Source of the DNA: Candidatus Latescibacterota bacterium
GTDB taxonomy: Bacteria > Latescibacterota > UBA2968 > UBA8231
DNA length: 6,360 nucleotides
Reading direction: 5' to 3'
NCBI GenBank assembly: GCA_022825185.1
Contig: JAJDYK010000137.1
Location: 1 to 6,360, forward strand
Positions 1 through 5,950 of this stretch are shown here, in pieces; positions within the stretch are counted from its first letter, which is position 1, and the number at the start of each line of letters is the position of its first letter. The notes below the pieces were generated by a model, which saw nothing but the letters and a program-made list of their open reading frames with translations, ran no database searches and was not told the DNA's origin. The position numbers were made by a program, and so were the translations under genes.

Positions 1-1
1 A

Positions 2-73
2 CTCAAACTCGGCGTGGCCGCGAAGATGGTCGAGGTCGTGGAAGTGGACAAGGACTGGTTCGCGTCGATTTAG
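2..73 (+). CDS. C-terminal end of an unrecognised protein (5' partial)
   Basis: Only the last 23 codons and a TAG stop at 71-73 are visible; the gene begins left of the window. The frame reads LKLGVAAKMVEVVEV and ends in DWFASI. Nearly every third base is G or C, matching the coding style of the neighbours, so this is very likely a real reading frame. It ends 12 nt before the DUF167 gene and is probably the preceding gene of the same operon. The fragment is too short for me to assign a family. YggS or YggT genes often lie next to yggU in other bacteria, but this tail is not hydrophobic as a YggT end would be, and I see no YggS motif. Confidence 0.6.
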   Translation, partial: LKLGVAAKMVEVVEVDKDWFASI

Positions 74-85
74 CAAGCGCTTCGC

Positions 86-346
86 ATGGAATTCAACATC
101 AGAGTGCAGCCCAAGGCCGGGCGCAACAGCGTCGAAGTCAACGGCGACAGGGTAACAGCGCGGGTAACAGCGGCTCCAGAGGGCGGCAAGGCCAACGAAG
201 CGGTAGTGGCGCTGCTGGCGAAGCGGCTCAAGGTCGCCAAGGGCAAGGTGCATATTGTCCGGGGACACAAGACGCGGAACAAGCGGCTGCGCATTGAGGA
301 TATGACAGCAGGCGAAGTCTTCGCCCGTCTGTCGGAATCGAAGTGA
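86..346 (+). CDS. DUF167 / YggU family small protein
   Basis: This 86-residue protein has the full pattern of the DUF167 (UPF0235, YggU) family: an opening strand with VQPKAGRN (residues 7-14), the signature GGKANEA (33-39), a helix with LLAKRL (43-48), and the closing GHKTRNKR segment (60-67). The family usually has 75-105 residues, so the gene is complete. The fold is small alpha/beta and the molecular role is unsettled. It is a cytoplasmic protein with no signal or membrane segment. The ATG lies 12 nt after the upstream stop and has no strong Shine-Dalgarno sequence, which fits translation from a shared message. The TGA ends 29 nt before the M81 start. The family call is firm; the function is unknown. 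Confidence 0.92.
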   Translation: MEFNIRVQPKAGRNSVEVNGDRVTARVTAAPEGGKANEAVVALLAKRLKVAKGKVHIVRGHKTRNKRLRIEDMTAGEVFARLSESK

Positions 347-364
347 CAAAGGCAAAAAACCGAA

Positions 365-369
365 AGGAG
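365..369 (+). promoter_or_regulatory. Ribosome binding site that fixes the M81 start
   Basis: AGGAG lies 6 nt before the ATG at 376. It decides between that ATG and an in-frame GTG at 343 that overlaps the stop of the DUF167 gene. The 11 residues added by the GTG start are lysine-rich and lie before the family's conserved opening strand, so they are very likely untranslated spacer. Confidence 0.8.
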
Positions 370-375
370 CAGCAG

Positions 376-1839
376 ATGCGCGTAGCCATCGGAGGCATTT
401 CCCACGAGAGCAGCACCTTCACAAACGTAGCCACCACGTTGGACAGTTTCCGGGAGCGCAGCTATCTCCACGGAGCGGCAATCGTCGAGCGCTTTACCGG
501 GGTTAATACGCCCATCGGCGGTTTCATCGAAGGAGCCGAGGCGCACGGCTTTGAAGCATTGCCCACGATGTTAGCCGAGGCCCATCCCAGCGCCCCAACG
601 CCCCGCCCCATTTTCGACAGGCTCGTAGGCGAACTCCTCGACGGCATCGAGGCAGCGGGGGCTATCGACGGGGTTTTATTGGAATTGCACGGAGCCATGG
701 TGGCCGAGGGCATTGACGACGCCGAAGGACATATCCTCGCCGCAGTGCGCCGTTTGGTCGGCTCGGACATGCCCATCGTCGGGCAACTGGACATCCACTC
801 CAATGTCTCCCACGCCATGATCGAGGCCGCCGATGTCCTGATCGGGCGGGAGACCTATCCAGAGATCGACATGGCATCGAGGGGCCGCGAGTGCGCCGAT
901 GTGCTGGTGCGCATGGTGCGCGAAGGCGTGCGGCCGACCATGGCCTTGCATCAACTGCCTTTAGTCTGGGGCATGAACCAAGTGACGGCCCATCCACCCA
1001 TGCGCCAAGCCATCGAATACCTGCACCGAATCGAGGCGCGGCCCGGCGTGATCTGCGGCTCCATAGCCACTTGCTTCCCTCTGGCCGACATCCCCGATAT
1101 GGGCGCTTCTGTGTACGTCGCCACCAACAACGACCCCACCCTAGCCCAATCCTGCGCCGACGAGTTAGCCGCTTGGATCTGGGAGCGCCGAGCCGACTGG
1201 CAGGCACCCATGCCTTCTACCGCAGAGGCACTGCAAGAGGCCGACAAGACGGGGCATTACCCCGTAGTCTTGGCCGACCGCAACGACAATACCGGCGGCG
1301 GTTCGCCCGGCGACAGCACCGGACTGTTGCAGACTTTTTTAGCAGCCGACCTGCAAGACGCCTGCGTCCTGTACATCGTCGATCCCGCAGCCGTGGCCGC
1401 TTGCCACCAAGCGGGCGTCGGTGCGGTGCTCGATTTAGAGGTCGGCGGCAAGGCGTCCTCGTTGCAAGGCGAGCCTTGCTCTATGCGGGCCGAGGTGGTG
1501 GCTTTGAGCGACGGCAGCTTTCGCTACGACGGGCCGATGTACGCCGGCTTAGATGGCACCATGGGACCCTCGGCCCACATCCGCCAAGGCGGAGTACACG
1601 TGCTATTGGTAAACAAGCGCGAGCAACCATTTTGCACGGCGTTTTCCCGCACCTTGGATTTGGACCCAAAGCAGATGCGCTATGTCGGCGTCAAGTCCGC
1701 GGCCCACTTCCGCGCTGGTTTTGAGCCGTGGGCCGGCCAGATCCAAGTGATCTCCGAACCGTCGGTACACGACCCGGCTGATGCCAAACTGGCCTTTAAG
1801 CGGCTGGGCCGCAAACTGTATCCTTTTGACGACATTTAG
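376..1839 (+). CDS. M81 family metallopeptidase (MlrC-like, microcystinase C family)
   Basis: This 487-residue protein matches the two-domain MlrC architecture. The N-terminal catalytic domain (about 1-290) opens with MRVAIGGISHESSTF and holds LLELHGAM (H105), the metal motif QLDIHSN (D139, H141) and YPEIDM (161-166). The C-terminal domain (about 295-480) holds NDNTGGGSPGD (303-313) and VKSAAHFRAGFEP (439-451). MlrC of microcystin degraders cleaves linear microcystin and tetrapeptide products, but most relatives have unknown peptide or amide substrates, so microcystin degradation should not be assumed here. The third zinc ligand, a His 22 residues after the DxH His in characterised members, is Glu (E163) here. 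There is no signal peptide, so it should act in the cytoplasm. The start follows AGGAG at 6 nt. The NUDIX gene begins 3 nt after the stop, so the two are probably co-translated. Confidence 0.9.
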   Translation: MRVAIGGISHESSTFTNVATTLDSFRERSYLHGAAIVERFTGVNTPIGGFIEGAEAHGFEALPTMLAEAHPSAPTPRPIFDRLVGELLDGIEAAGAIDGVLLELHGAMVAEGIDDAEGHILAAVRRLVGSDMPIVGQLDIHSNVSHAMIEAADVLIGRETYPEIDMASRGRECADVLVRMVREGVRPTMALHQLPLVWGMNQVTAHPPMRQAIEYLHRIEARPGVICGSIATCFPLADIPDMGASVYVATNNDPTLAQSCADELAAWIWERRADWQAPMPSTAEALQEADKTGHYPVVLADRNDNTGGGSPGDSTGLLQTFLAADLQDACVLYIVDPAAVAACHQAGVGAVLDLEVGGKASSLQGEPCSMRAEVVALSDGSFRYDGPMYAGLDGTMGPSAHIRQGGVHVLLVNKREQPFCTAFSRTLDLDPKQMRYVGVKSAAHFRAGFEPWAGQIQVISEPSVHDPADAKLAFKRLGRKLYPFDDI

Positions 1840-1842
1840 CGA

Positions 1843-2442
1843 TTGGAAGAGGCCGTGGATCTAGGCGCTTGGGCTGCGGTACAGGTGGGGCTCGCCCAGT
1901 ACCAACCCTACTTGGTCGGCCCTACGGACAAGACGCGAGCCGCAGTGGCCGTGGTCTTGGGGCCGACGCCGGAGGGTTTGCAGTTGCTCTTTATCGAACG
2001 CGCCCAGCACCCAGACGATCCTTGGTCGGGGCACATCGCCTTTCCCGGCGGGCGCATTGAGGCAGACGACCCATCGCCGCGAGCCGCGGCCGAGCGCGAG
2101 ACCTTGGAAGAGGTCGGGCTCGACCTGTCCAATGCCGAGTATTGGGGCCGGGTCGACGACTTGACCGGACACATGTTGCCAGTGGTGGTATCTGGCTTCG
2201 TCTATCGCTTGGCGACGCCAGCGGCCTTGACCCTCAACCACGAGATCGAATCGGCCTTTTGGGCGAGGGCCGACCAATTGCGCGATCCCGATAAGCGGAC
2301 CCAGTACCGGCTGCAACGCCGCGGCGAAGAGCAGGTATTTCCAGCGCTCGATCTGTTGGGACCGAACCGCCCGCTGTTGTGGGGGCTGACCTTTCGCATC
2401 GTGCGCCAATTGATCGCTTGGATGGAGCAAGACAAAGCATGA
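1843..2442 (+). CDS. NUDIX hydrolase, CoA pyrophosphatase-like (NudL/YeaB type)
   Basis: This protein of about 199 residues is predicted to hydrolyse a nucleoside diphosphate derivative. The region LLFIERA (48-54), then GHIAFPGG (63-70), then RETLEEVGL (85-93) is a Nudix box. Its spacing between the Asp at 76 and RE (8 residues) and the D..D pattern are those of the CoA-type NudL/YeaB group rather than of MutT. Likely metal ligands are E86, E89 and E90. The substrate is an inference: coenzyme A, acyl-CoA or another dinucleotide is possible. No ATG is available near the 5' end. TTG at 1843 or GTG at 1855 (preceded by GGAAGAGG but only 2 nt away) must be the start; I give the longer form. The stop overlaps the next start as ATGA, indicating translational coupling. 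It is cytoplasmic. Confidence 0.85.
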   Translation: MEEAVDLGAWAAVQVGLAQYQPYLVGPTDKTRAAVAVVLGPTPEGLQLLFIERAQHPDDPWSGHIAFPGGRIEADDPSPRAAAERETLEEVGLDLSNAEYWGRVDDLTGHMLPVVVSGFVYRLATPAALTLNHEIESAFWARADQLRDPDKRTQYRLQRRGEEQVFPALDLLGPNRPLLWGLTFRIVRQLIAWMEQDKA

Positions 2443-3797
2443 CGTCCACGCATAAATCCCGCCGCATCTGGTTCTGCCAGACGGAGTACGTGGCCCAGCA
2501 TCCCGAGTCCCTGCAAAAGCTCAAGGACGCCGTCGGCCTGACGACGATTATGCCCGAAAGTCCGGTGTGCCATACCTCGGGCTTCAGCGCCTCGGCGGAG
2601 TTGGCCCAGCGGGGACCTTTTGAGGACTGGCGCGAGCGTCTCGACGCTTGGCCGCGCGGCGTGGAGGGTATCTACCCGCCAGTGGCCGGAATTATCAGCG
2701 GCTTTGACGATACGCCTTTGCAGCGCGTCATCGAAGCGTGTAAAAGCACGGGGATTGAGGTGTGGGGGCACATCGGCTTGTGGAGCTACGGCGGCGAGGT
2801 CTATCCCGAATTTGCCCTGCGCGATCTGGATGGGCGGCCATTGGACCGGCGCTATGAAGAGTGGGGCATTGGCCTGTGTCCGAGCCACAAGGCGGTCAAC
2901 GAGTGGACGCGCGACTGCTTGGTCGAAGCGATTCAGCGCTATGCCATTGACGGCTTTGACGTGGATCACGCTCGCTATCCGGCCCCGGCCAATGTACACA
3001 GTCTGATGGCCTGCGGCTGTGCCAACTGCCAAAACGAAGCCGTCCGCTTGGGCTACGATTTTGCGGCCATGCGGCGCGGAGTACTGGCCCTGCGCCAGCG
3101 CTTAGAGCGTTTGACTTTGGCCGAAGTGAGGGCTTTGGCTGCGGGGCGTCCGGGTTTAATGGACTTTCTGGGCCTGTTGTCCCAAGATGGAGCCGTGCTC
3201 GATTGGGTGCAGTTTCGCGCCCATATACTAGCCGAGCGCATGGGAGAATTTCGCGCTGCCGTGCAGGAGGCCGGGGGCCACGATAAGGTCTTTGGCAGCG
3301 ACGTGTTTCCCGCCTCCACAGGGCTGTTGGGCGGGCATTGGTACGGCAAGTGGGAGGAGGCGACGGATTTTCTTACGGGCGGGAGTTCGCACGGCGGCGT
3401 AGTGGGTTGGGCGACCGGGGTGACCAACTTGGCGCGGGAGTGGACTGCGGCTTTGTGCCGGCACGCTCAAGGGCTGGATGAACGCGAGGTGTTGGCGCTG
3501 GTGTGGCGCATGTTCGGGGTTGAGGATATGGATTTGCCGGAGACTGCGGCGGGGGTGGCGGAAGGACCTTTGCCCATCGCCGCCCTATACGAGCGGGAAG
3601 TGGCTCGCTTAAAAGCGCAGACCAGTGGAGCGGTGCCGCTGTATCCGCCTATTTCAGCGGGAGCAGCTCCTGAATTGGTACGAGCTTTGGGCGCGGCGGT
3701 GGCCGGGCACGGGTGCGACGGGTGTTTGTTTACGGTCAATGTCGAGGACGAGGGACAGGTGCGGGTATTGGGCGAGGCTTTGGCGGGGGTGGGGTGA
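2439..3797 (+). CDS. Predicted (beta/alpha)8-barrel glycoside hydrolase-like protein
   Basis: This 452-residue protein resembles the 'hypothetical glycosyl hydrolase' barrels (GHL6/GHL10-like). The best signature is YAIDGFDVDHARYP (168-181), equivalent to the DGI-x-D-x-x-RYP strand-end motif of those families. It is preceded by LCPSH (146-150) and followed by CGCANC (192-197), a cysteine cluster also common in GHL6-type proteins just after the DG-x-D motif. Other strand-like segments are IEVWGHIGLW (106-115) and HGGVVGWATG (318-327). D174 and D176 are the most likely catalytic or ligand acids. No signal peptide is present, which is unusual, since many relatives are exported; an intracellular substrate is implied. 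The ATG at 2439 was chosen because it overlaps the NUDIX stop as ATGA and has GGAG at 2424-2427. The start is followed at once by a plausible barrel strand (RRIWFCQTEYV). The substrate is unknown. Confidence 0.7.
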   Translation: MTSTHKSRRIWFCQTEYVAQHPESLQKLKDAVGLTTIMPESPVCHTSGFSASAELAQRGPFEDWRERLDAWPRGVEGIYPPVAGIISGFDDTPLQRVIEACKSTGIEVWGHIGLWSYGGEVYPEFALRDLDGRPLDRRYEEWGIGLCPSHKAVNEWTRDCLVEAIQRYAIDGFDVDHARYPAPANVHSLMACGCANCQNEAVRLGYDFAAMRRGVLALRQRLERLTLAEVRALAAGRPGLMDFLGLLSQDGAVLDWVQFRAHILAERMGEFRAAVQEAGGHDKVFGSDVFPASTGLLGGHWYGKWEEATDFLTGGSSHGGVVGWATGVTNLAREWTAALCRHAQGLDEREVLALVWRMFGVEDMDLPETAAGVAEGPLPIAALYEREVARLKAQTSGAVPLYPPISAGAAPELVRALGAAVAGHGCDGCLFTVNVEDEGQVRVLGEALAGVG

Positions 3798-3830
3798 GGT
3801 CGCTTCCTAGGGACGAGGGCCCAGCCGGTT

Positions 3831-4244
3831 CTAGCCCTTTGCAACATAAGGCTCGAATCGCGCGCGATCCAACGCTGATAGCTTATGCGGCCGCTGGCTA
3901 TCCACCTTAATGAATAACCCCACTTGTTCCCCTTCTGCCACGATATCGTTCAGTTGGTTATAAAACTCAAAGCGCATCGTAGCTGACGCGTTTTTCAACT
4001 CCGATATCCACAAAACCACCCTGACCTCATCACCTAGGAACAAAGGCTTCTTATAGCGGATTTCGGTTCGTATTAGGGCTGGAACGAAGCCTTTCAGTTT
4101 AACCTCGTGAGCGGGAAGCCCCACCTCTTCCAGCAACTTGAGACGGCCCACTTCCATCCACTGGACATACGCAATGTTGCTGACGTGCTGCCCAGAGTCA
4201 ATCTCATACGTATAGATAGGCTTTATGTACTCGATCTTTTTCAT
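3831..4244 (-). CDS. Acyl-CoA thioesterase, 4HBT/YbgC-like hot-dog fold
   Basis: This 137-residue protein has the hot-dog thioesterase pattern. Asp16 in YEIDSGQHVSN aligns with the catalytic Asp17 of Pseudomonas 4-hydroxybenzoyl-CoA thioesterase. It is followed by the long helix AYVQWMEVGRLKLLEEVG (25-42) and the strand pair EIRYKKPLFLGDEVRV (61-76). The length is normal and all core elements are present, so it should be active. The family hydrolyses acyl- or aroyl-CoA in the cytosol; the acyl group cannot be read from sequence. The ATG has GAGGT 9 nt upstream (4254-4258 on the opposite strand). The gene points toward the barrel-protein gene, leaving 33 nt between the stops. It is poorer in GC (about 45-48% in sampled lines) than both flanks, which suggests a different origin. 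A short out-of-frame antitoxin-like frame overlaps its 5' end. Confidence 0.88.
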   Translation of the reverse strand: MKKIEYIKPIYTYEIDSGQHVSNIAYVQWMEVGRLKLLEEVGLPAHEVKLKGFVPALIRTEIRYKKPLFLGDEVRVVLWISELKNASATMRFEFYNQLNDIVAEGEQVGLFIKVDSQRPHKLSALDRARFEPYVAKG

Positions 4245-4329
4245 TGAGCCAGCACCTCAGTTGAGCATAGTCGGATTTAGAAAGGCTTGTGACCGCCTGC
4301 TGAATCTCCGCTATGGTTGACTTGGTCAT
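4204..4329 (-). pseudogene. Antitoxin-like short frame, truncated (41 residues)
   Basis: This frame begins MTKSTIAEIQQAVTSLS and continues KSDYAQLRCWLNEKDR. It resembles the N-terminal half of widespread small antitoxin-like proteins (about 60-75 residues) with the pattern I-E-x-A-I-x-x-L-S-x-x-[DE]-hydrophobic-x-x-[LF]-R-x-W-[LF]-x-E-x-D, which sit next to ParE/RelE-type toxins. The match stops at about residue 33. After that the frame runs out of phase through the first codons of the thioesterase and ends at TGA 4204-4206. The usual WDxQI continuation and acidic C-terminal half are missing, and no toxin gene follows. Its ATG overlaps the stop of the preceding frame as ATGA. AAGGA directly abuts the ATG, so it could only be translated by coupling. 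The best reading is a remnant, possibly still expressed. The resemblance is from memory, not from a search. Confidence 0.45.
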
Positions 4330-4445
4330 TCCTTTTCTATGGGCAACGGCGTTTTGCGACGCTGCAACATCAATTCCACGTTAAGCTCTTCGAGTAACCT
4401 AAGCAACTCCAACTCCTCACCCGACACGATGCGCTCGCACAGCAC
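4326..4445 (-). CDS. Short Leu/Glu-rich frame of unknown function (39 residues)
   Basis: Reading leftward from a GTG at 4445, this frame gives VLCERIVSGEELELLRLLEE followed by ELNVELMLQRRKTPLPIEKE. It is a helical, leucine- and glutamate-rich peptide that I do not recognise. It is open only back to TAA/TAG triplets inside the AT-rich palindrome, and no ATG start is available. Its TGA overlaps the ATG of the antitoxin-like frame. That overlap, together with the protein-like composition, is the main reason to list it. It may be the 3' remnant of a longer gene whose 5' part was replaced by the AT-rich sequence, or a chance open frame. Confidence 0.3.
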   Translation of the reverse strand: MLCERIVSGEELELLRLLEELNVELMLQRRKTPLPIEKE

Positions 4446-4456
4446 CGTCGCTTGTG

Positions 4457-4489
4457 CTAATTACTAATTTTGACCAAATTAGTAATTAG
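4457..4489. repeat. Perfect 14-bp AT-rich inverted repeat, likely operator
   Basis: CTAATTACTAATTT (4457-4470) and its exact reverse complement AAATTAGTAATTAG (4476-4489) flank a 5-nt centre TGACC. The arms hold only 2 G/C in 14 bases, in a GC-rich region. TTAGT occurs three times on the right side (4479, 4486, 4490) and ACTAA once on the left, giving possible half-sites. There is no following T-run, so it does not look like an intrinsic terminator. It lies 79 nt before the fic start and 11 nt before the leftward small frame, between divergent genes, where an operator is expected. Confidence 0.6.
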
Positions 4490-4496
4490 TTAGTAT
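4470..4496 (+). promoter_or_regulatory. Candidate fic promoter overlapping the inverted repeat
   Basis: TTGACC at 4470-4475 matches the sigma-70 -35 consensus at 5 of 6 positions and lies at the centre of the palindrome. TAGTAT at 4491-4496 is a weaker -10 (4 of 6) at a 15-nt spacing, which is short. Transcription would begin around 4503 and leave a leader of about 65 nt. A protein bound to the palindrome would cover the -35 and block this promoter. The match is modest and could be chance in AT-rich DNA. The sigma factor preferences of this organism are unknown. Confidence 0.35.
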
Positions 4497-4568
4497 TTCG
4501 TCATCCTGAAGTAGCAACTCACGCCATTTCGCCGCCGATCCCCATTAGCTGGAAGCGCACCTTCAACC

Positions 4569-5918
4569 ATGAGAATGCCCAAAAACCCGAAGCCTTTCGA
4601 CGAGTTGGTTTCGTCATACGAACCAAATGATCTGGTCAGGTTGCTGGGGTCGGACATTGGCAGCCTGCCCAAGGACAGGTACCTGCATTGGGACCAGCTT
4701 CGTCACCTGCCCCCGCCGGAAGGGTTTACGAGCCTTGACTGGTGGACTGCCGTCAAGTTCAAGCGCATGGTTTCGCGGCACGAGCTGCCCTTCAAGGACA
4801 CTCGCGGCAGGCCGTTCTCATTCAGCGACACGGGGAACCTGTACCGTCGGCTCCATCAGGTGGATCGGGACGCGAGCGGGCGAATCGAGGTCTCCCACGG
4901 CGACGCGGTCAACAGCGGCTCCCGCGAACGGTATCTAATGAACTCTCTGATCGAAGAGGCGATCACATCAAGCCAACTAGAGGGTGCTGTCACGACCCGC
5001 CGGGTTGCTAAGGAACTGCTGAGATCTGGCCGTCCGCCACGCGACAACAGCGAACGGATGATCGTCAACAACTACTCGGGCATGGAGTTTCTACGCGAGA
5101 ACGTCGGCGAAGAACTGACAGTCTCCATGCTCATGGACCTGCAAAGGACATTGACAGAAGGGACGCTCGACCCAGATGCAGTCGGGCGGCTCCGGCGGGC
5201 GGCCGACTTGGTCGCTGTAGTGGACCAGCGCGACGGCGAGGTTATCCACATGCCCCCGGACGCCAGTCAGCTCAGCGACCGCGTCGAACTGCTCTTGGAT
5301 TTCGCCAATGGACGCACCGAGGACGATCAATACCTGCATCCGGTCGTCAAGGCTATCCTCCTTCACTTCATGGTCGGCTACGACCACCCGTTTGTAGATG
5401 GAAACGGACGGACCGCAAGAGCGCTGTTCTACTGGTCCATGGCGAGATCGGGGTACTGGCTGACCGAGTTCCTCTCCATTTCAGCGGTCATTCAGAAGGC
5501 TCCCGCTCAGTACGTTCGCGCGTACGTGTTCTCCGAGATCGACGACAACGACGTCACGTATTTCCTAGACTATAAACTGCGGGTGATCCTAGACTCGATC
5601 CGCCTCTTACACGCGTACCTAGCGCGCAAGGCCGGAGAGACGGGCAAATTGGAGGCTATGCTGCGCGGTTCTGATGCGGCCTTGGTGCTAAACCACCGCC
5701 AAGTGGCCCTGTTGGGACACATGCTGAAGCACCCGGACGCCTCGTACACCATAGATGGGCACCGGCGATCCCACAACATCACATACGAGACAGCACGCAC
5801 CGACCTCCGTGCTCTCGACAAAATGGGATTAATCGTCAAGTACACGGGCGGGCGTAAATGGATATACAGGATAAGCGACAATTTCGAAGATCGACTCAAG
5901 CGGGCTATCGCGCCCTGA
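4569..5918 (+). CDS. Fic family protein (class II, with C-terminal winged helix)
   Basis: This 449-residue protein is a predicted AMP transferase that attaches AMP from ATP to target hydroxyl groups. The catalytic motif HPFVDGNGRTAR (273-284) is complete, with catalytic H273, metal-binding D277 and R281/R284. The inhibitory motif [S/T]xxxE[G/N] is N-terminal (S134 to E138-G139, SSQLEG), which makes it class II; E138 should hold the enzyme in check. The flap region is VIHMPP (225-230). The N-terminal extension with RYLHWDQLRHLPPPEG (37-52) belongs to a recognisable long Fic subfamily of about 450 residues. Residues about 370-435 form a winged-helix DNA-binding domain ending in a beta wing (KYTGGRKWIYRI). 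ATG at 4569 or 4575 may be used; relatives begin like the second, and GGAAG at 4551-4555 is a weak ribosome site. It is preceded by a palindromic site that its own winged helix could bind. It converges on the HIT gene. Confidence 0.93.
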   Translation: MRMPKNPKPFDELVSSYEPNDLVRLLGSDIGSLPKDRYLHWDQLRHLPPPEGFTSLDWWTAVKFKRMVSRHELPFKDTRGRPFSFSDTGNLYRRLHQVDRDASGRIEVSHGDAVNSGSRERYLMNSLIEEAITSSQLEGAVTTRRVAKELLRSGRPPRDNSERMIVNNYSGMEFLRENVGEELTVSMLMDLQRTLTEGTLDPDAVGRLRRAADLVAVVDQRDGEVIHMPPDASQLSDRVELLLDFANGRTEDDQYLHPVVKAILLHFMVGYDHPFVDGNGRTARALFYWSMARSGYWLTEFLSISAVIQKAPAQYVRAYVFSEIDDNDVTYFLDYKLRVILDSIRLLHAYLARKAGETGKLEAMLRGSDAALVLNHRQVALLGHMLKHPDASYTIDGHRRSHNITYETARTDLRALDKMGLIVKYTGGRKWIYRISDNFEDRLKRAIAP

Positions 5919-5950
5919 CGAGTCATACCCTTGCCGCCTCCGCCAGCGTC

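Noticed and set aside
343..375. In-frame GTG at 343 as the M81 start
   Set aside because: It overlaps the stop of the DUF167 gene and lacks a ribosome site, while the ATG at 376 has AGGAG at 6 nt and begins at the family's conserved strand.
891..1724. Long + strand open frame (277 codons) inside the M81 gene
   Set aside because: Its product is Arg-rich without any motif, and the other frame carries all conserved M81 motifs. It is a shadow in GC-rich DNA.
376..1839. Microcystin degradation cluster
   Set aside because: No MlrA, MlrB or MlrD homologue is present, and M81 proteins are common outside toxin degraders.
2379..2438. ATG at 2379 as start of the barrel protein
   Set aside because: It would overlap the NUDIX gene by over 60 nt; the ATG at 2439 gives a 4-nt overlap with a ribosome site in front.
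2202..3032. Long - strand open frame (276 codons) across the NUDIX and barrel genes
   Set aside because: It crosses the junction of two well-supported + strand genes and shows no recognisable domain.
3815..3839. Possible terminator hairpin between the barrel and thioesterase genes
   Set aside because: The stem is only 5 bp (AGGGC/GCCCT) around a 13-nt loop and is followed by three T only. Too weak to call.
4490..4672. 60-codon - strand frame opposite the fic start
   Set aside because: It is antisense to well-supported Fic coding sequence and has no recognisable feature.
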